From: Pseudomonas sp. SJZ074
GTDB lineage: Bacteria > Pseudomonadota > Gammaproteobacteria > Pseudomonadales > Pseudomonadaceae
Direction: 5' to 3'
DNA: 64,000 nt
NCBI RefSeq assembly: GCF_007828215.1
Contig: NZ_VIUE01000005.1
Location: 62,001 to 126,000, forward strand
The notes below the pieces were generated by a model. That model was not told where the DNA came from, made no database searches, and worked only from the letters and a program-made list of their open reading frames with translations. A program made the position numbers and the translations under genes. Positions 44,590 through 54,238 of the stretch are shown piece after piece (positions within the stretch are counted from its first letter, which is position 1; each line of letters begins with the position of its first letter).

Positions 44590-46146
44590 TTACCTGAGCC
44601 CCAACCGCCGCGCCATCCGCCCCAGGTTCGCCCGATCCAGCCCCAGTTCCCGAGCGGCGCTGGCCCAATTGTGCTGATGGCGTTCCAGGCTGGCGCTGAT
44701 CAGCCGACGTTGGAAATCGTCCACGGCTTCGCGCAGATCTCCCGTCACGGGAGCCGTCGCCAAGGCCGGGTGGATAGCGGAGTGTTCAGAGGTTGGCTCG
44801 GTGGCCTGGGGCAGGTCCAGATCCTGGGCGCCGAGGCTTAGGATCTTCGGGCGCACCGGGCATCTGCCCAGTGCTTTCAGGGCGCTACGGCCGATCAGGT
44901 GTTCCAGTTCACGCACGTTACCCGGCCAGTCGTAGGCCAGCAGCGCGGCTTGGGCGTCGCTGCTCAGGCGCAGGCTGTTAAGGCCCATGCGCGAGCGGTT
45001 CTGCTCCAGGAAGAAACCGCTGAGCAACAAAACATCCCGGCCGCGATCCCGCAGTGCCGGTACCTGCAAGGGGTATACGCTCAGGCGGTGATAGAAGTCG
45101 GCTCGATAATGGCCGTTGCGCACTTCTTCGGCCAGGTCGCGATTGGTTGCGGCGATCAGGCGCACGTCGACCCGGTGTTCCTTGTCCGAACCCAGGCGCT
45201 GCAATTGGCCGCTCTGCAACACTCGCAGCAGTTTGGCCTGGACAGTCAGGGACAACTCGCCCACTTCGTCGAGGAACAAGGTGCCGCCATCGGCCAGCTC
45301 GAACTTGCCGCGCCGGTCGCTCGTGGCTCCGGTGAACGCCCCGCGCACATGGCCGAAGAGTTCGCTTTCCACCAGGGTGTCCGGCAAAGCGGCGCAGTTA
45401 AGGCTGATCAGTGGCTGTTCGGCGCGTTTGGAGGCCGCGTGGATCGCCTGGGCCACCAGTTCCTTGCCGACGCCGGTTTCCCCGGTGATCAACACGGTCA
45501 GGTCGCTGCCGCCCACCAGATTGATCTCTTCCATCAGGCGTTTATGAGCTTTGCTCTGCCCGACCATGTCGCGGGGTTGCTGGCCGCTGGCCTGGCGATA
45601 GACCTCGGCGCGACGGTGTTCGTCTTCGGCTTTCAAGGCCAGGCGCTCGATGCGTTCGGCGGCGCTGACCGTGGCGGCGGCGAGGCTGGCGAAGGCTTGC
45701 AAGGCGCTGAGGTCGATGGGCTCGAAGCGTTCAGGATCCAGTGAGTCAAGGGTCAGCAGGCCCCAGGGACGTTCGTCGACGAACAGCGGGCAGCCCATGC
45801 AATCGTGAACCTCCAGGTGGTCGTCGAGGCCATCGACCAGCCCGTCGTAGGGATCGGGCAGGTCGCTGTCGGTAGCAAAACGGGTGGGATGCGGGTTGGC
45901 CAGCAACGCTTCGAAGCGCGGGTGTTCGCTGACCCGGAAACGCCGGCCCAAGGTGTCGGTGCTCAAGCCGTCCACCGCCAGCGGCACCAGGCAGTCCCCG
46001 TCCAGCCGCAACAACGCCGCCGCGTCGCAGGGCAGCAAGGCGCGCAAGGCTCCGAGCAAGCGGCGATAGCGCTCGCCTTCAGGCAATTCGCGGGACAAGT
46101 CCGCTACCAGTGGCAGCAGGGAGGTCAGCAGGGAGGTTGCGGTCAT
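44590..46146 (-). CDS. norR: Nitric-oxide-responsive sigma54 activator NorR
   Basis: Enhancer-binding protein of 518 residues. An N-terminal GAF domain has the non-haem iron region (HPRFE with Arg77; PDPYDG with Asp98; HDCMGCP with Cys116, matching the E. coli NO-binding site). A sigma54 AAA+ domain (from about 190) carries GETGVGKE, the GAFTGA loop and LFLDEVGEL. A C-terminal Fis-type HTH (WASAARELGLDRANLGRMARRLGL) follows. NorR binds NO and activates the divergent flavohaemoprotein gene through three GT-N7-AC boxes at 46142-46197. Confidence 0.95.
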   Translation of the reverse strand: MTATSLLTSLLPLVADLSRELPEGERYRRLLGALRALLPCDAAALLRLDGDCLVPLAVDGLSTDTLGRRFRVSEHPRFEALLANPHPTRFATDSDLPDPYDGLVDGLDDHLEVHDCMGCPLFVDERPWGLLTLDSLDPERFEPIDLSALQAFASLAAATVSAAERIERLALKAEDEHRRAEVYRQASGQQPRDMVGQSKAHKRLMEEINLVGGSDLTVLITGETGVGKELVAQAIHAASKRAEQPLISLNCAALPDTLVESELFGHVRGAFTGATSDRRGKFELADGGTLFLDEVGELSLTVQAKLLRVLQSGQLQRLGSDKEHRVDVRLIAATNRDLAEEVRNGHYRADFYHRLSVYPLQVPALRDRGRDVLLLSGFFLEQNRSRMGLNSLRLSSDAQAALLAYDWPGNVRELEHLIGRSALKALGRCPVRPKILSLGAQDLDLPQATEPTSEHSAIHPALATAPVTGDLREAVDDFQRRLISASLERHQHNWASAARELGLDRANLGRMARRLGLR

Positions 46147-46197
46147 AATGACTCCGTGTAGTCGAAAGGACTATATCCTCCCCCGTGTCTTAATGAC
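46142..46197. promoter_or_regulatory. Three NorR-binding boxes (norR-hmp)
   Basis: GTCATAATGAC (46142-46152, over the norR start), GTCGAAAGGAC (46161-46171) and GTCTTAATGAC (46187-46197). Each fits GT-N7-AC; two have the symmetrical GTC...GAC with AT core. In E. coli, three NorR sites are needed for the open complex at norVW. Confidence 0.85.
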
Positions 46198-46238
46198 TAC
46201 TTTATTTTTAACTTACTGAAAATAAAGGAAAATATTTG

Positions 46239-46254
46239 TGGCACGAAAACTGAT
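46239..46254 (+). promoter_or_regulatory. Candidate sigma54 promoter of hmp
   Basis: TGGCACGAAAACTGAT: the -24 element is perfect (TGGCAC) but the -12 element reads TGA instead of TGC, so it is an imperfect match. It lies 42 bases downstream of the last NorR box and 40 bases before the hmp ATG. Confidence 0.5.
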
Positions 46255-46296
46255 AAGCATGAGTATCCGTTTCCGTAATACGCGAGGAGTCACCTT

Positions 46297-47478
46297 ATGC
46301 TTACCCGGGAAGAACGCGCCATCATTCGCTCCACTGTTCCATTGCTTGAAAGTGGTGGTGAAGCGCTCATCACTCATTTCTATCGCATGATGCTTTCCGA
46401 ATACCCCCAGGTCCGACCGCTGTTCAACCAGGCTCACCAAGCCAGTGGCGATCAACCCCGGGCCCTGGCCAACGGCGTGTTGATGTACGCGCGGCACATC
46501 GACCAGCTCGACCAGTTGGGTGACCTGGTGGCGAAAATCGTCAACAAGCACGTCGCCTTGCAGATCGAGCCACAGCATTACCCGATTGTCGGTTCCTGCT
46601 TGTTGCGGGCGATTGCCGAAGTGCTGGGCAACGAAATTGCCACGCCCGAAGTCATCTCTGCCTGGGGCGCCGCCTATAACCAATTGGCCGATATCCTCAT
46701 CGGTGCCGAAGCCGGCATGTACGACATGAAAGCCGCTGCCCCGGGTGGTTGGCGGGGTGATCGGGAATTCATTCTGGTGGCCAAGGTCCAGGAAAGCTCG
46801 GAGATCACCTCTTTCTACTTCGAACCCGCGGACAAGGGACCGATTCTGCTGGCCGAGCCAGGTCAATACATCGGCATGAAACTGTTCCTGGACGGTGAGG
46901 AAGTACGTCGCAACTACTCGCTGTCGGCACTGGCGGACAACGGCCAGTACCGGATCAGCGTCAAGCGCGAGCCGGGTGGACGGGTATCGAACTACCTGCA
47001 TCATGATTTCCAGGTTGGCAGCAGCATCCAGCTGTTCCCGCCGTCCGGGGATTTCTACCTGACCGCCAGCGACAAGCCACTGGTGCTGATCAGCGGTGGC
47101 GTTGGTATCACCCCGACCCTGGCAATGCTGCAGGCGGCATTGCAAACCGAGCGGCCAGTGCATTTCATTCACTGCGCACGCAATGGTCGCGTCCATGCCT
47201 TCCGTGAGTGGATCGACGACCTGGCCGAGCGGCACCCGCAGCTCAAGCGTTTCTATTGCTATGACGAAGACGACGGCTTGAGTCCGGCGGCCGACCGGAT
47301 TGGCTTGTTGAGTCAGGAGCAACTGGCCAAATGGCTGCCGGAACAACGTGACCTGGATGCCTATTTCCTTGGACCGAAAGGTTTCATGGCGGCTGTGAAG
47401 CGTCATCTCAAAGCCCTGGGCGTACCGGATGGACAGAGCCGCTACGAGTTCTTCGGGCCGGCTGCGGCACTGGAATAA
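46297..47478 (+). CDS. hmp: Flavohaemoprotein NO dioxygenase Hmp
   Basis: Globin-flavoreductase fusion of 393 residues that oxidises NO to nitrate using O2 and NAD(P)H. The globin part (1-~140) carries Tyr29 (HFYRMM), Phe43, proximal His85 (NKHVALQI) and Tyr95. The FAD domain shows RRNYSLS and the NAD domain GGVGITPTLAML, with FLGPKGFM near the end. GAGGAGTCACC gives the ribosome site. Divergent from norR and expected to be NO-induced through it. Confidence 0.96.
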   Translation: MLTREERAIIRSTVPLLESGGEALITHFYRMMLSEYPQVRPLFNQAHQASGDQPRALANGVLMYARHIDQLDQLGDLVAKIVNKHVALQIEPQHYPIVGSCLLRAIAEVLGNEIATPEVISAWGAAYNQLADILIGAEAGMYDMKAAAPGGWRGDREFILVAKVQESSEITSFYFEPADKGPILLAEPGQYIGMKLFLDGEEVRRNYSLSALADNGQYRISVKREPGGRVSNYLHHDFQVGSSIQLFPPSGDFYLTASDKPLVLISGGVGITPTLAMLQAALQTERPVHFIHCARNGRVHAFREWIDDLAERHPQLKRFYCYDEDDGLSPAADRIGLLSQEQLAKWLPEQRDLDAYFLGPKGFMAAVKRHLKALGVPDGQSRYEFFGPAAALE

Positions 47479-47514
47479 AGGCAGGCGGCAAGCCTGGCAG
47501 AGCCGGGTTGCCTT

Positions 47515-47740
47515 CATCGCGAGCAGGCTCGCTCCCACAGGGAATTGCGGCGGATGCACTGTTGTGACCGCTGCAAAAACTGTGGGAGCGGGCTTGCTCG
47601 CGAAGACGGCGGCATCGTCGACACAGAGGTTGCCTGACACTCCGCTTTCGCGAGCAAGCCCGCTCCCACAACGAGCTTGCGGTAAGCGTGTCTTCCTGGG
47701 TGTCGCCAGGCCCTGTGGGAGCGAGCCTGCTCAGCGAAGG
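47515..47740. repeat. Cluster of four REP copies (two REPINs)
   Basis: Alternating minus/plus/minus/plus REPs at about 47515-47540 (GAGCAGGCTCGCTCCCACAG), 47581-47609 (GTGGGAGCGGGCTTGCTCGCG), 47643-47671 and 47713-47740 (last one with an extra base, GCTCAGCGAAGG). Outer pair is the GAGCCTGC subtype and inner pair the GGGCTTGC subtype, so one REPIN is nested inside the other. Confidence 0.9.
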
Positions 47741-47943
47741 GGCCGGCAGGCGTTGCACACTCTCAACTGACCCTTCGCACGCCCCAAGTTAATCCGCACT
47801 TAACCTTTTTCCTGTCTATTCCCCCCCAAAGTTGGCGCAAGCCGCTCGTTCACTGTCATGGCCAAGTGTAGACTTCGGCCTTCCGATAGCGCGCCGGGTG
47901 TCGCAAGGCTGTGCGTCGATCCATGCATCCAAAGGAAAACGCA

Positions 47944-48453
47944 ATGAGTGAGGAAATGATGCGGTTGGGCCGCGAGCGTCGCTACCTGGTGCTGCTCGGG
48001 CTGATCTGCCTGGCGCTGATCGGTGGTGCGCTGTACATGCAGGTGGCCCTCGGTGAAGCACCGTGCCCGCTGTGCATCCTGCAGCGATATGCGCTGTTGT
48101 TGATCGCGATCTTCGCGTTCATCGGCGCGGCCATGCGCACCCGTCGCAGCCTGACGATTCTTGAGGGAATCGTGGTGCTCTGTGCCCTGGCCGGCGCAGG
48201 AGTGGCGGGACATCACGTGTATACCCAGTTCTTCCCGGCAGTCAGTTGCGGCATCGATGTGTTGCAACCGATTGTCGATGATCTGCCGCTGGCGAAAATC
48301 TTCCCCCTGGGTTTCCAGGTCGATGGGTTCTGCTCCACCCCGTACCCGCCGATCCTGGGCTTGTCCCTGGCGCAGTGGGCCTTGCTGGCCTTCGTACTGA
48401 TCGTGGTGCTGGTGCCTTTGCTGGTGTCGCGTAACCGCAAGACCCTTCGCTGA
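47944..48453 (+). CDS. dsbB: Disulfide bond formation protein DsbB
   Basis: Four-helix inner-membrane quinone reductase that re-oxidises DsbA, 169 residues. The first periplasmic loop has Cys41-Pro-Leu-Cys44 (CPLC) and the second has Cys102 (AVSCGI) and Cys130 (GFCSTPYPP), so both redox pairs are present. Start at ATG 47944 with AAAGGA upstream, not the 11-residue-longer form. Good terminator follows. It lies just upstream of the cyo operon, separated by about 800 bases. Confidence 0.94.
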   Translation: MSEEMMRLGRERRYLVLLGLICLALIGGALYMQVALGEAPCPLCILQRYALLLIAIFAFIGAAMRTRRSLTILEGIVVLCALAGAGVAGHHVYTQFFPAVSCGIDVLQPIVDDLPLAKIFPLGFQVDGFCSTPYPPILGLSLAQWALLAFVLIVVLVPLLVSRNRKTLR

Positions 48454-48468
48454 AGCACCTTGATGAAA

Positions 48469-48505
48469 CGCCCCGGTTTTCCCGTTGGAGAACCGGGGCG
48501 TTTTG
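48469..48505 (+). terminator. Terminator of dsbB
   Basis: Ten-base stem CGCCCCGGTT / AACCGGGGCG followed by TTTT, 16 bases after the dsbB stop. Confidence 0.88.
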
Positions 48506-48553
48506 CGTTTCAGCGATGGGAAGGATCGGCCTTGATCCGGGGCAAGAATGACC

Positions 48554-48581
48554 TGCGACACTGTGCGACACGTTGTCACAC
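48554..48581. promoter_or_regulatory. Three phased 10-base repeats upstream of cyo
   Basis: TGCGACAC at 48554 and 48564, and TGTCACAC at 48574: three tandem units at exactly one DNA turn, so all face the same side of the helix. A regulator-binding site is likely; which one is not known. Confidence 0.4.
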
Positions 48582-48820
48582 ATTTCCTGGTTCCAGGGTC
48601 GTCCGCAGCATGCATAGGTGCTTCGTCCTGTAACAAAAAAACTTTCAAACTTGCCTTGGTGGTGATCTTTGCTGAGCCGGCAGCAGGCATTTTTAACAGC
48701 GCAACGCCAGTGGGCGAGCCCCCCGAAAAACGGGCTCTTGCCGGGCAAAAAACCTCAATGCGTTCCGTTCAGGCTGTCTGAATCGCGGGTAGTAGACCTA
48801 CCTTTTCTGGGGTTCTTGTT

Positions 48821-48833
48821 GAGAATCAATTTC
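48821..48833. promoter_or_regulatory. Weak Fur-like sequence upstream of cyo
   Basis: GAGAATCAATTTC matches 10 of 13 central positions of the classical Fur 19-mer (GATAATCATTATC). It lies about 415 bases before cyoA, so the assignment is tentative. Confidence 0.3.
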
Positions 48834-49247
48834 GATAACATGCCGCACCGTTGCGGTATCTGGAAGAGATTGTTGCCGGTTTGGATAAAAATTATTTCGG
48901 GATGAGACATGGTCTCCAGCGCTTCAGCTCACTACAATCGCCCGCACCGAGTATCCGACCCGGCTCAGGCTTGAGCACGAGAGGTGGTCGAAGGGCGCCA
49001 GCGCCCCATGCGACCCCAGGTGTCGGTGCCTTCCTACTACCTGCACCAAATGGAATTGGGCTGTAACAAGGCCTTTTACCGACGAATTCGAATAAGAACT
49101 CACTGCTGGCCCAGGATAGGTCGAACAGCGTCTGACGCTCGACGGGCAGCCCTTATTCAAATCCAAGAAAATGCCAACCCTTGGCAGGGTGAAGTGTTGG
49201 CGATCAAAACCCAACTGCATTGCGCAAGCTGCTTTAGAGGTCGTGAG

Positions 49248-50195
49248 ATGAGTAAAAACAGGTACCCCCGATTACTAGGCTTGTTGCCGCTGCTCGGCAC
49301 GTTGCTGCTGGGAGGCTGCAACATGACCTTGCTCGATCCCAAGGGCCAGGTCGGCCTGGATGAACGAAACCTGATCATCACCGCCACGCTGCTGATGTTG
49401 CTGGTCGTCGTGCCGGTTATCGTCATGACGTTCCTGTTCGCCTGGAAATACCGCGCCTCCAACACCAAGGCCGTGTATACGCCGAAGTGGTCGCACTCCA
49501 CCAAGATCGAAGCGGCCGTGTGGACGATCCCGGTCCTGATCATCATTGCCCTGGGTTATGTCACCTACAAGTCGACCCACGCCCTGGACCCGTATCGTCC
49601 GCTGGACTCCGATGTCAAGCCGATCACCATTGAAGTGGTCTCCATGGACTGGAAGTGGCTGTTCATCTATCCGGAACAAGGCATCGCCACCGTCAACAAG
49701 ATCGTGTTCCCGGCCCACACGCCGATCAACTTCAAGGTCACCTCCGACACCGTGATGAACTCGTTCTTCATCCCGGGCCTGGGCGGGCAGATCTATGCGA
49801 TGGCGGGCATGCAGACCAAGCTGCACCTGATCGCCAACCAGAACGCCGAACTCGAAGGGATCTCCGCCAACTACAGCGGCGCAGGTTTCACCGGCATGAA
49901 GTTCAAAGCAATCGCCACCACTCAGGAAGACTTCGACGCCTGGGTCAACGATGTGAAGAAGGCACCTAAACAGCTTGAAAAAGCTGAATACGAAGCCCTT
50001 TCCAAACCGAGCCAGAACAACCCAGTCGAACTCTACTCCGCGGTCACGCCGAACCTGTTCCAGACCATCATCGACAAGTATGAGGGGATGAATCCAGGCA
50101 AGCCGATGCACCACGAGAAGCATGAGAAGGAAGTGGCGCACAACATGGAAGGGATGGACATGAGCTCGCATTCAGCTGCCGGGGCAGAGGAGTAA
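49248..50195 (+). CDS. cyoA: Cytochrome bo3 ubiquinol oxidase subunit II CyoA
   Basis: Subunit II of the haem-copper quinol oxidase, 315 residues. A lipoprotein signal (LGTLLLGGC, Cys24) and two membrane helices (about 44-70 and 90-110) precede the periplasmic cupredoxin-like domain, which lacks the CuA ligands as expected for a quinol oxidase. Seen: [24 protein letters not shown] and [23 protein letters not shown]. The C-terminus is His/Met-rich ([18 protein letters not shown]). AGAGGTCGTGAG precedes the ATG. First gene of cyoABCDE. Confidence 0.96.
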   Translation: MSKNRYPRLLGLLPLLGTLLLGGCNMTLLDPKGQVGLDERNLIITATLLMLLVVVPVIVMTFLFAWKYRASNTKAVYTPKWSHSTKIEAAVWTIPVLIIIALGYVTYKSTHALDPYRPLDSDVKPITIEVVSMDWKWLFIYPEQGIATVNKIVFPAHTPINFKVTSDTVMNSFFIPGLGGQIYAMAGMQTKLHLIANQNAELEGISANYSGAGFTGMKFKAIATTQEDFDAWVNDVKKAPKQLEKAEYEALSKPSQNNPVELYSAVTPNLFQTIIDKYEGMNPGKPMHHEKHEKEVAHNMEGMDMSSHSAAGAEE

Positions 50196-50198
50196 ACG

Positions 50199-52229
50199 AT
50201 GTTTGGTAAATTAAGTTGGGAAGCGATCCCGTTCCACGAGCCGATTGTCATGGTGACCCTTGCCATCATCGCGCTCGGTGGTCTGGCGTTGTTCGCCGGG
50301 ATCACTTACTTCAAGAAGTGGACCTATCTGTGGACCGAGTGGCTGACGTCGGTCGACCACAAGAAAATCGGCGTGATGTACATTGTCGTCGCCATGGTCA
50401 TGCTGCTGCGTGGTTTTGCCGACGCCATCATGATGCGTACCCAGTTGGCCATGGCCACCGAGGGTTCGCCTGGCTACCTGCCACCTGAACACTATGACCA
50501 GATCTTCACCGCCCACGGTGTGATCATGATCATCTTCATGGCGATGCCATTCTTCACCGGCCTGATGAACCTCGCAGTGCCGCTGCAGATCGGTGCCCGC
50601 GACGTTGCCTTCCCGTTCCTGAACTCCCTGAGCTTCTGGCTGCTGGTGTCCGGCGTCGTGCTGATCAACGTTTCCCTGGGTGTCGGCGAGTTCGCCAAGA
50701 CCGGTTGGGTGGCCTATCCGCCGTTGTCGGGGCTGCAGTACAGTCCGGGCGTGGGTGTGGATTACTACATCTGGGCGCTACAGCTATCCGGCCTGGGTAC
50801 GACGCTGACGGGGGTCAACTTCCTGGCCACCGTGCTGAAAATGCGTACCCCGGGCATGAAACTGATGGACATGCCGATCTTCACCTGGACCTGCACCTGG
50901 GCCAACGTACTGATCGTCGCTTCGTTCCCGATCCTGACCGCTACCCTGGCACTGCTGACGCTTGACCGCTACATGGATTTCCACATTTTCACCAATGAGC
51001 TGGGTGGAAATCCGATGATGTACGTCAACCTGTTCTGGGCCTGGGGTCACCCCGAGGTGTACATCCTGATCCTGCCGGCGTTCGGGATCTTCTCCGAAGT
51101 CATCTCGACCTTCTCCGGCAAGAAACTGTTCGGCCATCACTCGATGATCTACGCGTCCGGCGCGATCTCGGTGCTGGGCTTCATGGTCTGGCTGCACCAC
51201 TTCTTCACCATGGGCTCGGGTGCCAGCGTCAACGCCTTCTTCGGCCTGGCGACGATGCTGATTTCGATCCCGACCGGGGTGAAACTGTTCAACTGGCTGT
51301 TCACCATCTACCAGGGGCGCTTGCGTTTCACCAGCCACGTCATGTGGACCCTGGGCTTCATGGTGACCTTCGCCATCGGCGGCATGACCGGCGTACTGCT
51401 AGCCATTCCGGGTGCCGACTTCGTCCTGCACAACAGCCTGTTCGTGATCGCGCACTTCCATAACGTGATCATCGGCGGCGCGGTGTTCGGCTACATCGCC
51501 GGCTTCGCCTTCTACTTCCCGAAAGCGTTTGGCTTCAAGCTGCACGAAGGCTGGGGCAAGGGCGCGTTCTGGTTCTGGATCACCGGCTTCTTCGTCGCGT
51601 TCATGCCGCTCTATGTACTGGGCTTCATGGGCATGACTCGTCGCTTGAACACCACCACCAACCCTGAGTGGGTGCCGTACCTGTACGTCGCCATGTTCGG
51701 TGCGGTGCTGATCGCCGTCGGTATCGCTTGCCAGCTGATCCAGCTGTACGTCAGCGTGCGTGACCGCAACAAGCCAGAGAACATGTGCGAACACGGCGAC
51801 CCGTGGAATGCCCATACCCTGGAGTGGTCGACCTCTTCGCCGCCGCCGTTCTACAACTTCGCCGTGCTGCCGAAAGCGGACGTCATCGACCCGTTCACCG
51901 AAGCCAAGGAAAACGGTACTGCGTACCAGACTCCGGCCAAGTACTCGCCGATCCACATGCCGAACAACACCGCCACCGGTGTGGTCATGGGCGGCCTGTT
52001 GACCGTGTTCGGTTTCGCGATGATCTGGCACATCTGGTGGTTGGCGATCGCCAGCCTGGTTGGCACCGTGGTGTATTTCGCCATCCATGCCGCCCGTGAC
52101 GATCAGGGCTACATGGTGCCGGTGGATGTCATCGAGCGCATCGAAGCCGAGCAGCACAAACGTCTGGTCGCGGCCGGGAAAGTCCCAGCCACCGCCACCC
52201 GTGTTGAAACCTCGTTGGAACAGGCTTAA
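50199..52229 (+). CDS. cyoB: Cytochrome bo3 ubiquinol oxidase subunit I CyoB
   Basis: Catalytic subunit, 676 residues, with about 15 membrane helices, low-spin haem b, high-spin haem o3 and CuB. Seen: [16 protein letters not shown] (haem b ligand), [20 protein letters not shown] with the CuB His and the cross-linked Tyr, and HHFFTMGSG (CuB His pair), [13 protein letters not shown] (haem ligands). It pumps protons while reducing O2. The start is three bases behind cyoA; the operon is tightly packed. Confidence 0.97.
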   Translation: MFGKLSWEAIPFHEPIVMVTLAIIALGGLALFAGITYFKKWTYLWTEWLTSVDHKKIGVMYIVVAMVMLLRGFADAIMMRTQLAMATEGSPGYLPPEHYDQIFTAHGVIMIIFMAMPFFTGLMNLAVPLQIGARDVAFPFLNSLSFWLLVSGVVLINVSLGVGEFAKTGWVAYPPLSGLQYSPGVGVDYYIWALQLSGLGTTLTGVNFLATVLKMRTPGMKLMDMPIFTWTCTWANVLIVASFPILTATLALLTLDRYMDFHIFTNELGGNPMMYVNLFWAWGHPEVYILILPAFGIFSEVISTFSGKKLFGHHSMIYASGAISVLGFMVWLHHFFTMGSGASVNAFFGLATMLISIPTGVKLFNWLFTIYQGRLRFTSHVMWTLGFMVTFAIGGMTGVLLAIPGADFVLHNSLFVIAHFHNVIIGGAVFGYIAGFAFYFPKAFGFKLHEGWGKGAFWFWITGFFVAFMPLYVLGFMGMTRRLNTTTNPEWVPYLYVAMFGAVLIAVGIACQLIQLYVSVRDRNKPENMCEHGDPWNAHTLEWSTSSPPPFYNFAVLPKADVIDPFTEAKENGTAYQTPAKYSPIHMPNNTATGVVMGGLLTVFGFAMIWHIWWLAIASLVGTVVYFAIHAARDDQGYMVPVDVIERIEAEQHKRLVAAGKVPATATRVETSLEQA

Positions 52230-52232
52230 ACC

Positions 52233-52859
52233 ATGTCGAACTTAGTGACCAATGTTGGACACGCCCATGGTCATGACCATGGGCACGATGACCATCACCA
52301 CGACTCGGGCGAGATGACCGTATTCGGTTTCTGGCTCTACCTGATGACCGACTGCATTCTGTTCGCGTCGATCTTCGCGGCCTACGCGGTGCTGGTAAAC
52401 AATGTCGCCGGTGGCCCGTCGGGCCACGACATCTTCGAACTGCCTTACGTACTGGGCGAAACCGCTCTGCTGCTGTTCAGCTCGATCACCTACGGCTTCG
52501 CCATGCTGGCGTTGTACAAGGGCAAGAAAACCCAGGTACTGGGTTGGTTGGCCATGACCTTCCTGTTCGGGGCCGGCTTCATCGGCATGGAGATCAACGA
52601 GTTCCACGTGTTGATCTCCGAGGGCTTCGGTCCTAACCGCAGCGGTTTCCTGTCCGGGTTCTTCACCCTGGTCGGCACCCACGGTCTGCACGTGACCAGC
52701 GGCCTGATCTGGATGGCGATCATGATGTACCAGGTCCAGAAAAATGGCCTGACCGCCACCAACAAGACCCGCCTGAGCTGCCTGAGTCTGTTCTGGCACT
52801 TCCTGGACGTGGTGTGGATCTGCGTATTCACCGTTGTTTATCTGATGGGGACCCTGTAA
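52233..52859 (+). CDS. cyoC: Cytochrome bo3 ubiquinol oxidase subunit III CyoC
   Basis: Subunit III, 208 residues, five membrane helices without redox cofactors. The N-terminus is His-rich ([18 protein letters not shown]), then [22 protein letters not shown], and [17 protein letters not shown]. Three bases behind cyoB; the stop is directly adjacent to the cyoD ATG. Confidence 0.96.
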   Translation: MSNLVTNVGHAHGHDHGHDDHHHDSGEMTVFGFWLYLMTDCILFASIFAAYAVLVNNVAGGPSGHDIFELPYVLGETALLLFSSITYGFAMLALYKGKKTQVLGWLAMTFLFGAGFIGMEINEFHVLISEGFGPNRSGFLSGFFTLVGTHGLHVTSGLIWMAIMMYQVQKNGLTATNKTRLSCLSLFWHFLDVVWICVFTVVYLMGTL

Positions 52860-53195
52860 ATGGCTAACGCACATTCCCATGATGGTCATGACGCCAGCCA
52901 CGGCAGCGTCAAGTCCTATGCCATCGGCTTCATCCTGTCGGTGATCCTGACCGTCATCCCGTTCGGCCTGGTGATGTACCCATCGCTGCCCAAGAGCCTG
53001 ACCCTGTGGATCGTCCTGATCTTCGCCGTGGTCCAGGTCCTGGTGCACCTGGTGTACTTCCTCCACCTTGACCGCTCCGCCGCCCAGCGTAACAACGTGA
53101 TTGCGTTTGTCTTCGCGGCGTTGGTGATCGTCCTGCTGGTCGGCCTGTCGTTGTGGATCATGTTCAGCATCCACACCAACATGATGGCGCACTGA
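52860..53195 (+). CDS. cyoD: Cytochrome bo3 ubiquinol oxidase subunit IV CyoD
   Basis: Small subunit IV, 111 residues, three membrane helices ([66 protein letters not shown]), thought to help assemble the CuB site. No gap from cyoC and 11 bases to the start of cyoE. Confidence 0.95.
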   Translation: MANAHSHDGHDASHGSVKSYAIGFILSVILTVIPFGLVMYPSLPKSLTLWIVLIFAVVQVLVHLVYFLHLDRSAAQRNNVIAFVFAALVIVLLVGLSLWIMFSIHTNMMAH

Positions 53196-53206
53196 GGAAA
53201 GTCCGG

Positions 53207-54094
53207 ATGTCCTTAAAGCACTTTATCCAAATCACCAAGCCGGGGATCATTTTCGGTAACGTGCTTTCTGTGGCAGGCGGGTTTTTCCTGGCCTCGAAAG
53301 GGCATGTCGATCTGGCCATCTTCCTGGCGGCGATGATCGGCACCTCCCTGGTGGTGGCGTCCGGTTGCGTGTTCAACAACTGCATCGACCGCGACATTGA
53401 CATCAAGATGGAGCGCACCAAAAACCGTGCGCTGGTCCAGGGGCTGATCCCGGTACAACTGGCCCTGGCGTTCGCCACGGTGCTGGGCGTGGCCGGCGTG
53501 GCGCTGTTGTATCGGGTGGCCAACCCGTTGGCGGCGCTGTTTGCAGTGATCGGTTTTGTCATCTACGTCGGCCTCTACAGCCTGTACCTCAAGCGCAAGT
53601 CGGTTCACGGCACGTTGGTGGGCAGTCTGTCGGGGGCGATGCCGCCGGTGATCGGCTACGTGGCGGTCAGCAACAGCTTCGACATGGCTGCGCTGACGCT
53701 GCTGGTGATGTTCAGCCTGTGGCAGATGCCGCATTCCTATGCCATCGCGATCTTCCGCTTCAACGACTACCTGGCAGCCTCGATTCCGGTGTTGCCGGTC
53801 AAGCGTGGCATTCGCGTGGCCAAGAAGCACATCCTGCTCTACATCCTGGCCTTCCTGGTGGCGACCTTGATGCTGACCTTCAGTGGCTACGCCGGCATGA
53901 GCTACCTCGCCGTCGCCGCCGCCATGGGCATGTACTGGCTGTACATGGCCTGGACCGGCTACAAGGCCGTGGATGACACGGTCTGGGCACGCAAGCTGTT
54001 CGTGTTCTCGATCTTCACCATCACCGCCCTGAGCGTCATGATGTCCCTGGACTTCAAAGTGCCAAGTGAGCTGCTGCTGACCTACGCACCATAA
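53207..54094 (+). CDS. cyoE: Protohaem IX farnesyltransferase CyoE
   Basis: UbiA-type prenyltransferase of 295 residues that adds a farnesyl group to haem b to make haem o for CyoB. The first Asp-rich motif is [18 protein letters not shown] (NxxxDxxxD). The second region reads [20 protein letters not shown]. About seven to eight membrane segments follow. ATG 53207 with GAGGAAAG upstream is preferred over the longer frame. Last gene of the operon; a terminator follows. Confidence 0.95.
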   Translation: MSLKHFIQITKPGIIFGNVLSVAGGFFLASKGHVDLAIFLAAMIGTSLVVASGCVFNNCIDRDIDIKMERTKNRALVQGLIPVQLALAFATVLGVAGVALLYRVANPLAALFAVIGFVIYVGLYSLYLKRKSVHGTLVGSLSGAMPPVIGYVAVSNSFDMAALTLLVMFSLWQMPHSYAIAIFRFNDYLAASIPVLPVKRGIRVAKKHILLYILAFLVATLMLTFSGYAGMSYLAVAAAMGMYWLYMAWTGYKAVDDTVWARKLFVFSIFTITALSVMMSLDFKVPSELLLTYAP

Positions 54095-54112
54095 GCGCCA
54101 GACGCTATATAG

Positions 54113-54150
54113 AAAGCCCCGCCTTCGCGAGAAGCGCGGGGCTTTTTCTT
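54113..54150 (+). terminator. Terminator of the cyo operon
   Basis: Stem AAAGCCCCGC / GCGGGGCTTT with a CTTC-GCGA-GAAG inner hairpin, then T residues. A second copy, 35 of 36 bases identical, lies at 54912-54947, on the other side of the toxin-antitoxin genes. Confidence 0.88.
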
Positions 54151-54210
54151 GGTACGGAGCTTTGAGCGGTATCGTCTTTCATCTGCTGCAACAGATGGGT
54201 GGGTGTTGAA

Positions 54211-54231
54211 CTATAAGCAATTTGCCTATAG
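54211..54231. promoter_or_regulatory. Candidate antitoxin operator
   Basis: CTATAAGCAA-T-TTGCCTATAG, a 21-base palindrome with one mismatch, ending eight bases before the toxin ATG. Antitoxins of HTH type normally bind such sites to repress their own operon. Confidence 0.6.
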
Positions 54232-54238
54232 TTTTACC

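Larger units (their letters stand above)
48506..49247. other. Upstream region of the cyo operon
   Basis: About 740 bases without a convincing gene. The cyoA frame is open back to 48984, but ribosome-site evidence places the start at 49248. The region holds tandem repeats at 48554 and a Fur-like sequence at 48821, and must carry the cyo promoter. It has AT-rich stretches and no other hairpins. Confidence 0.5.

Noticed and set aside
46213..47640. Minus-strand frame of 475 residues
   Set aside because: Antisense shadow of hmp.
48851..49066. Short plus-strand frame of 71 residues before cyoA
   Set aside because: No ribosome site or conserved motif; overlaps the likely promoter region.
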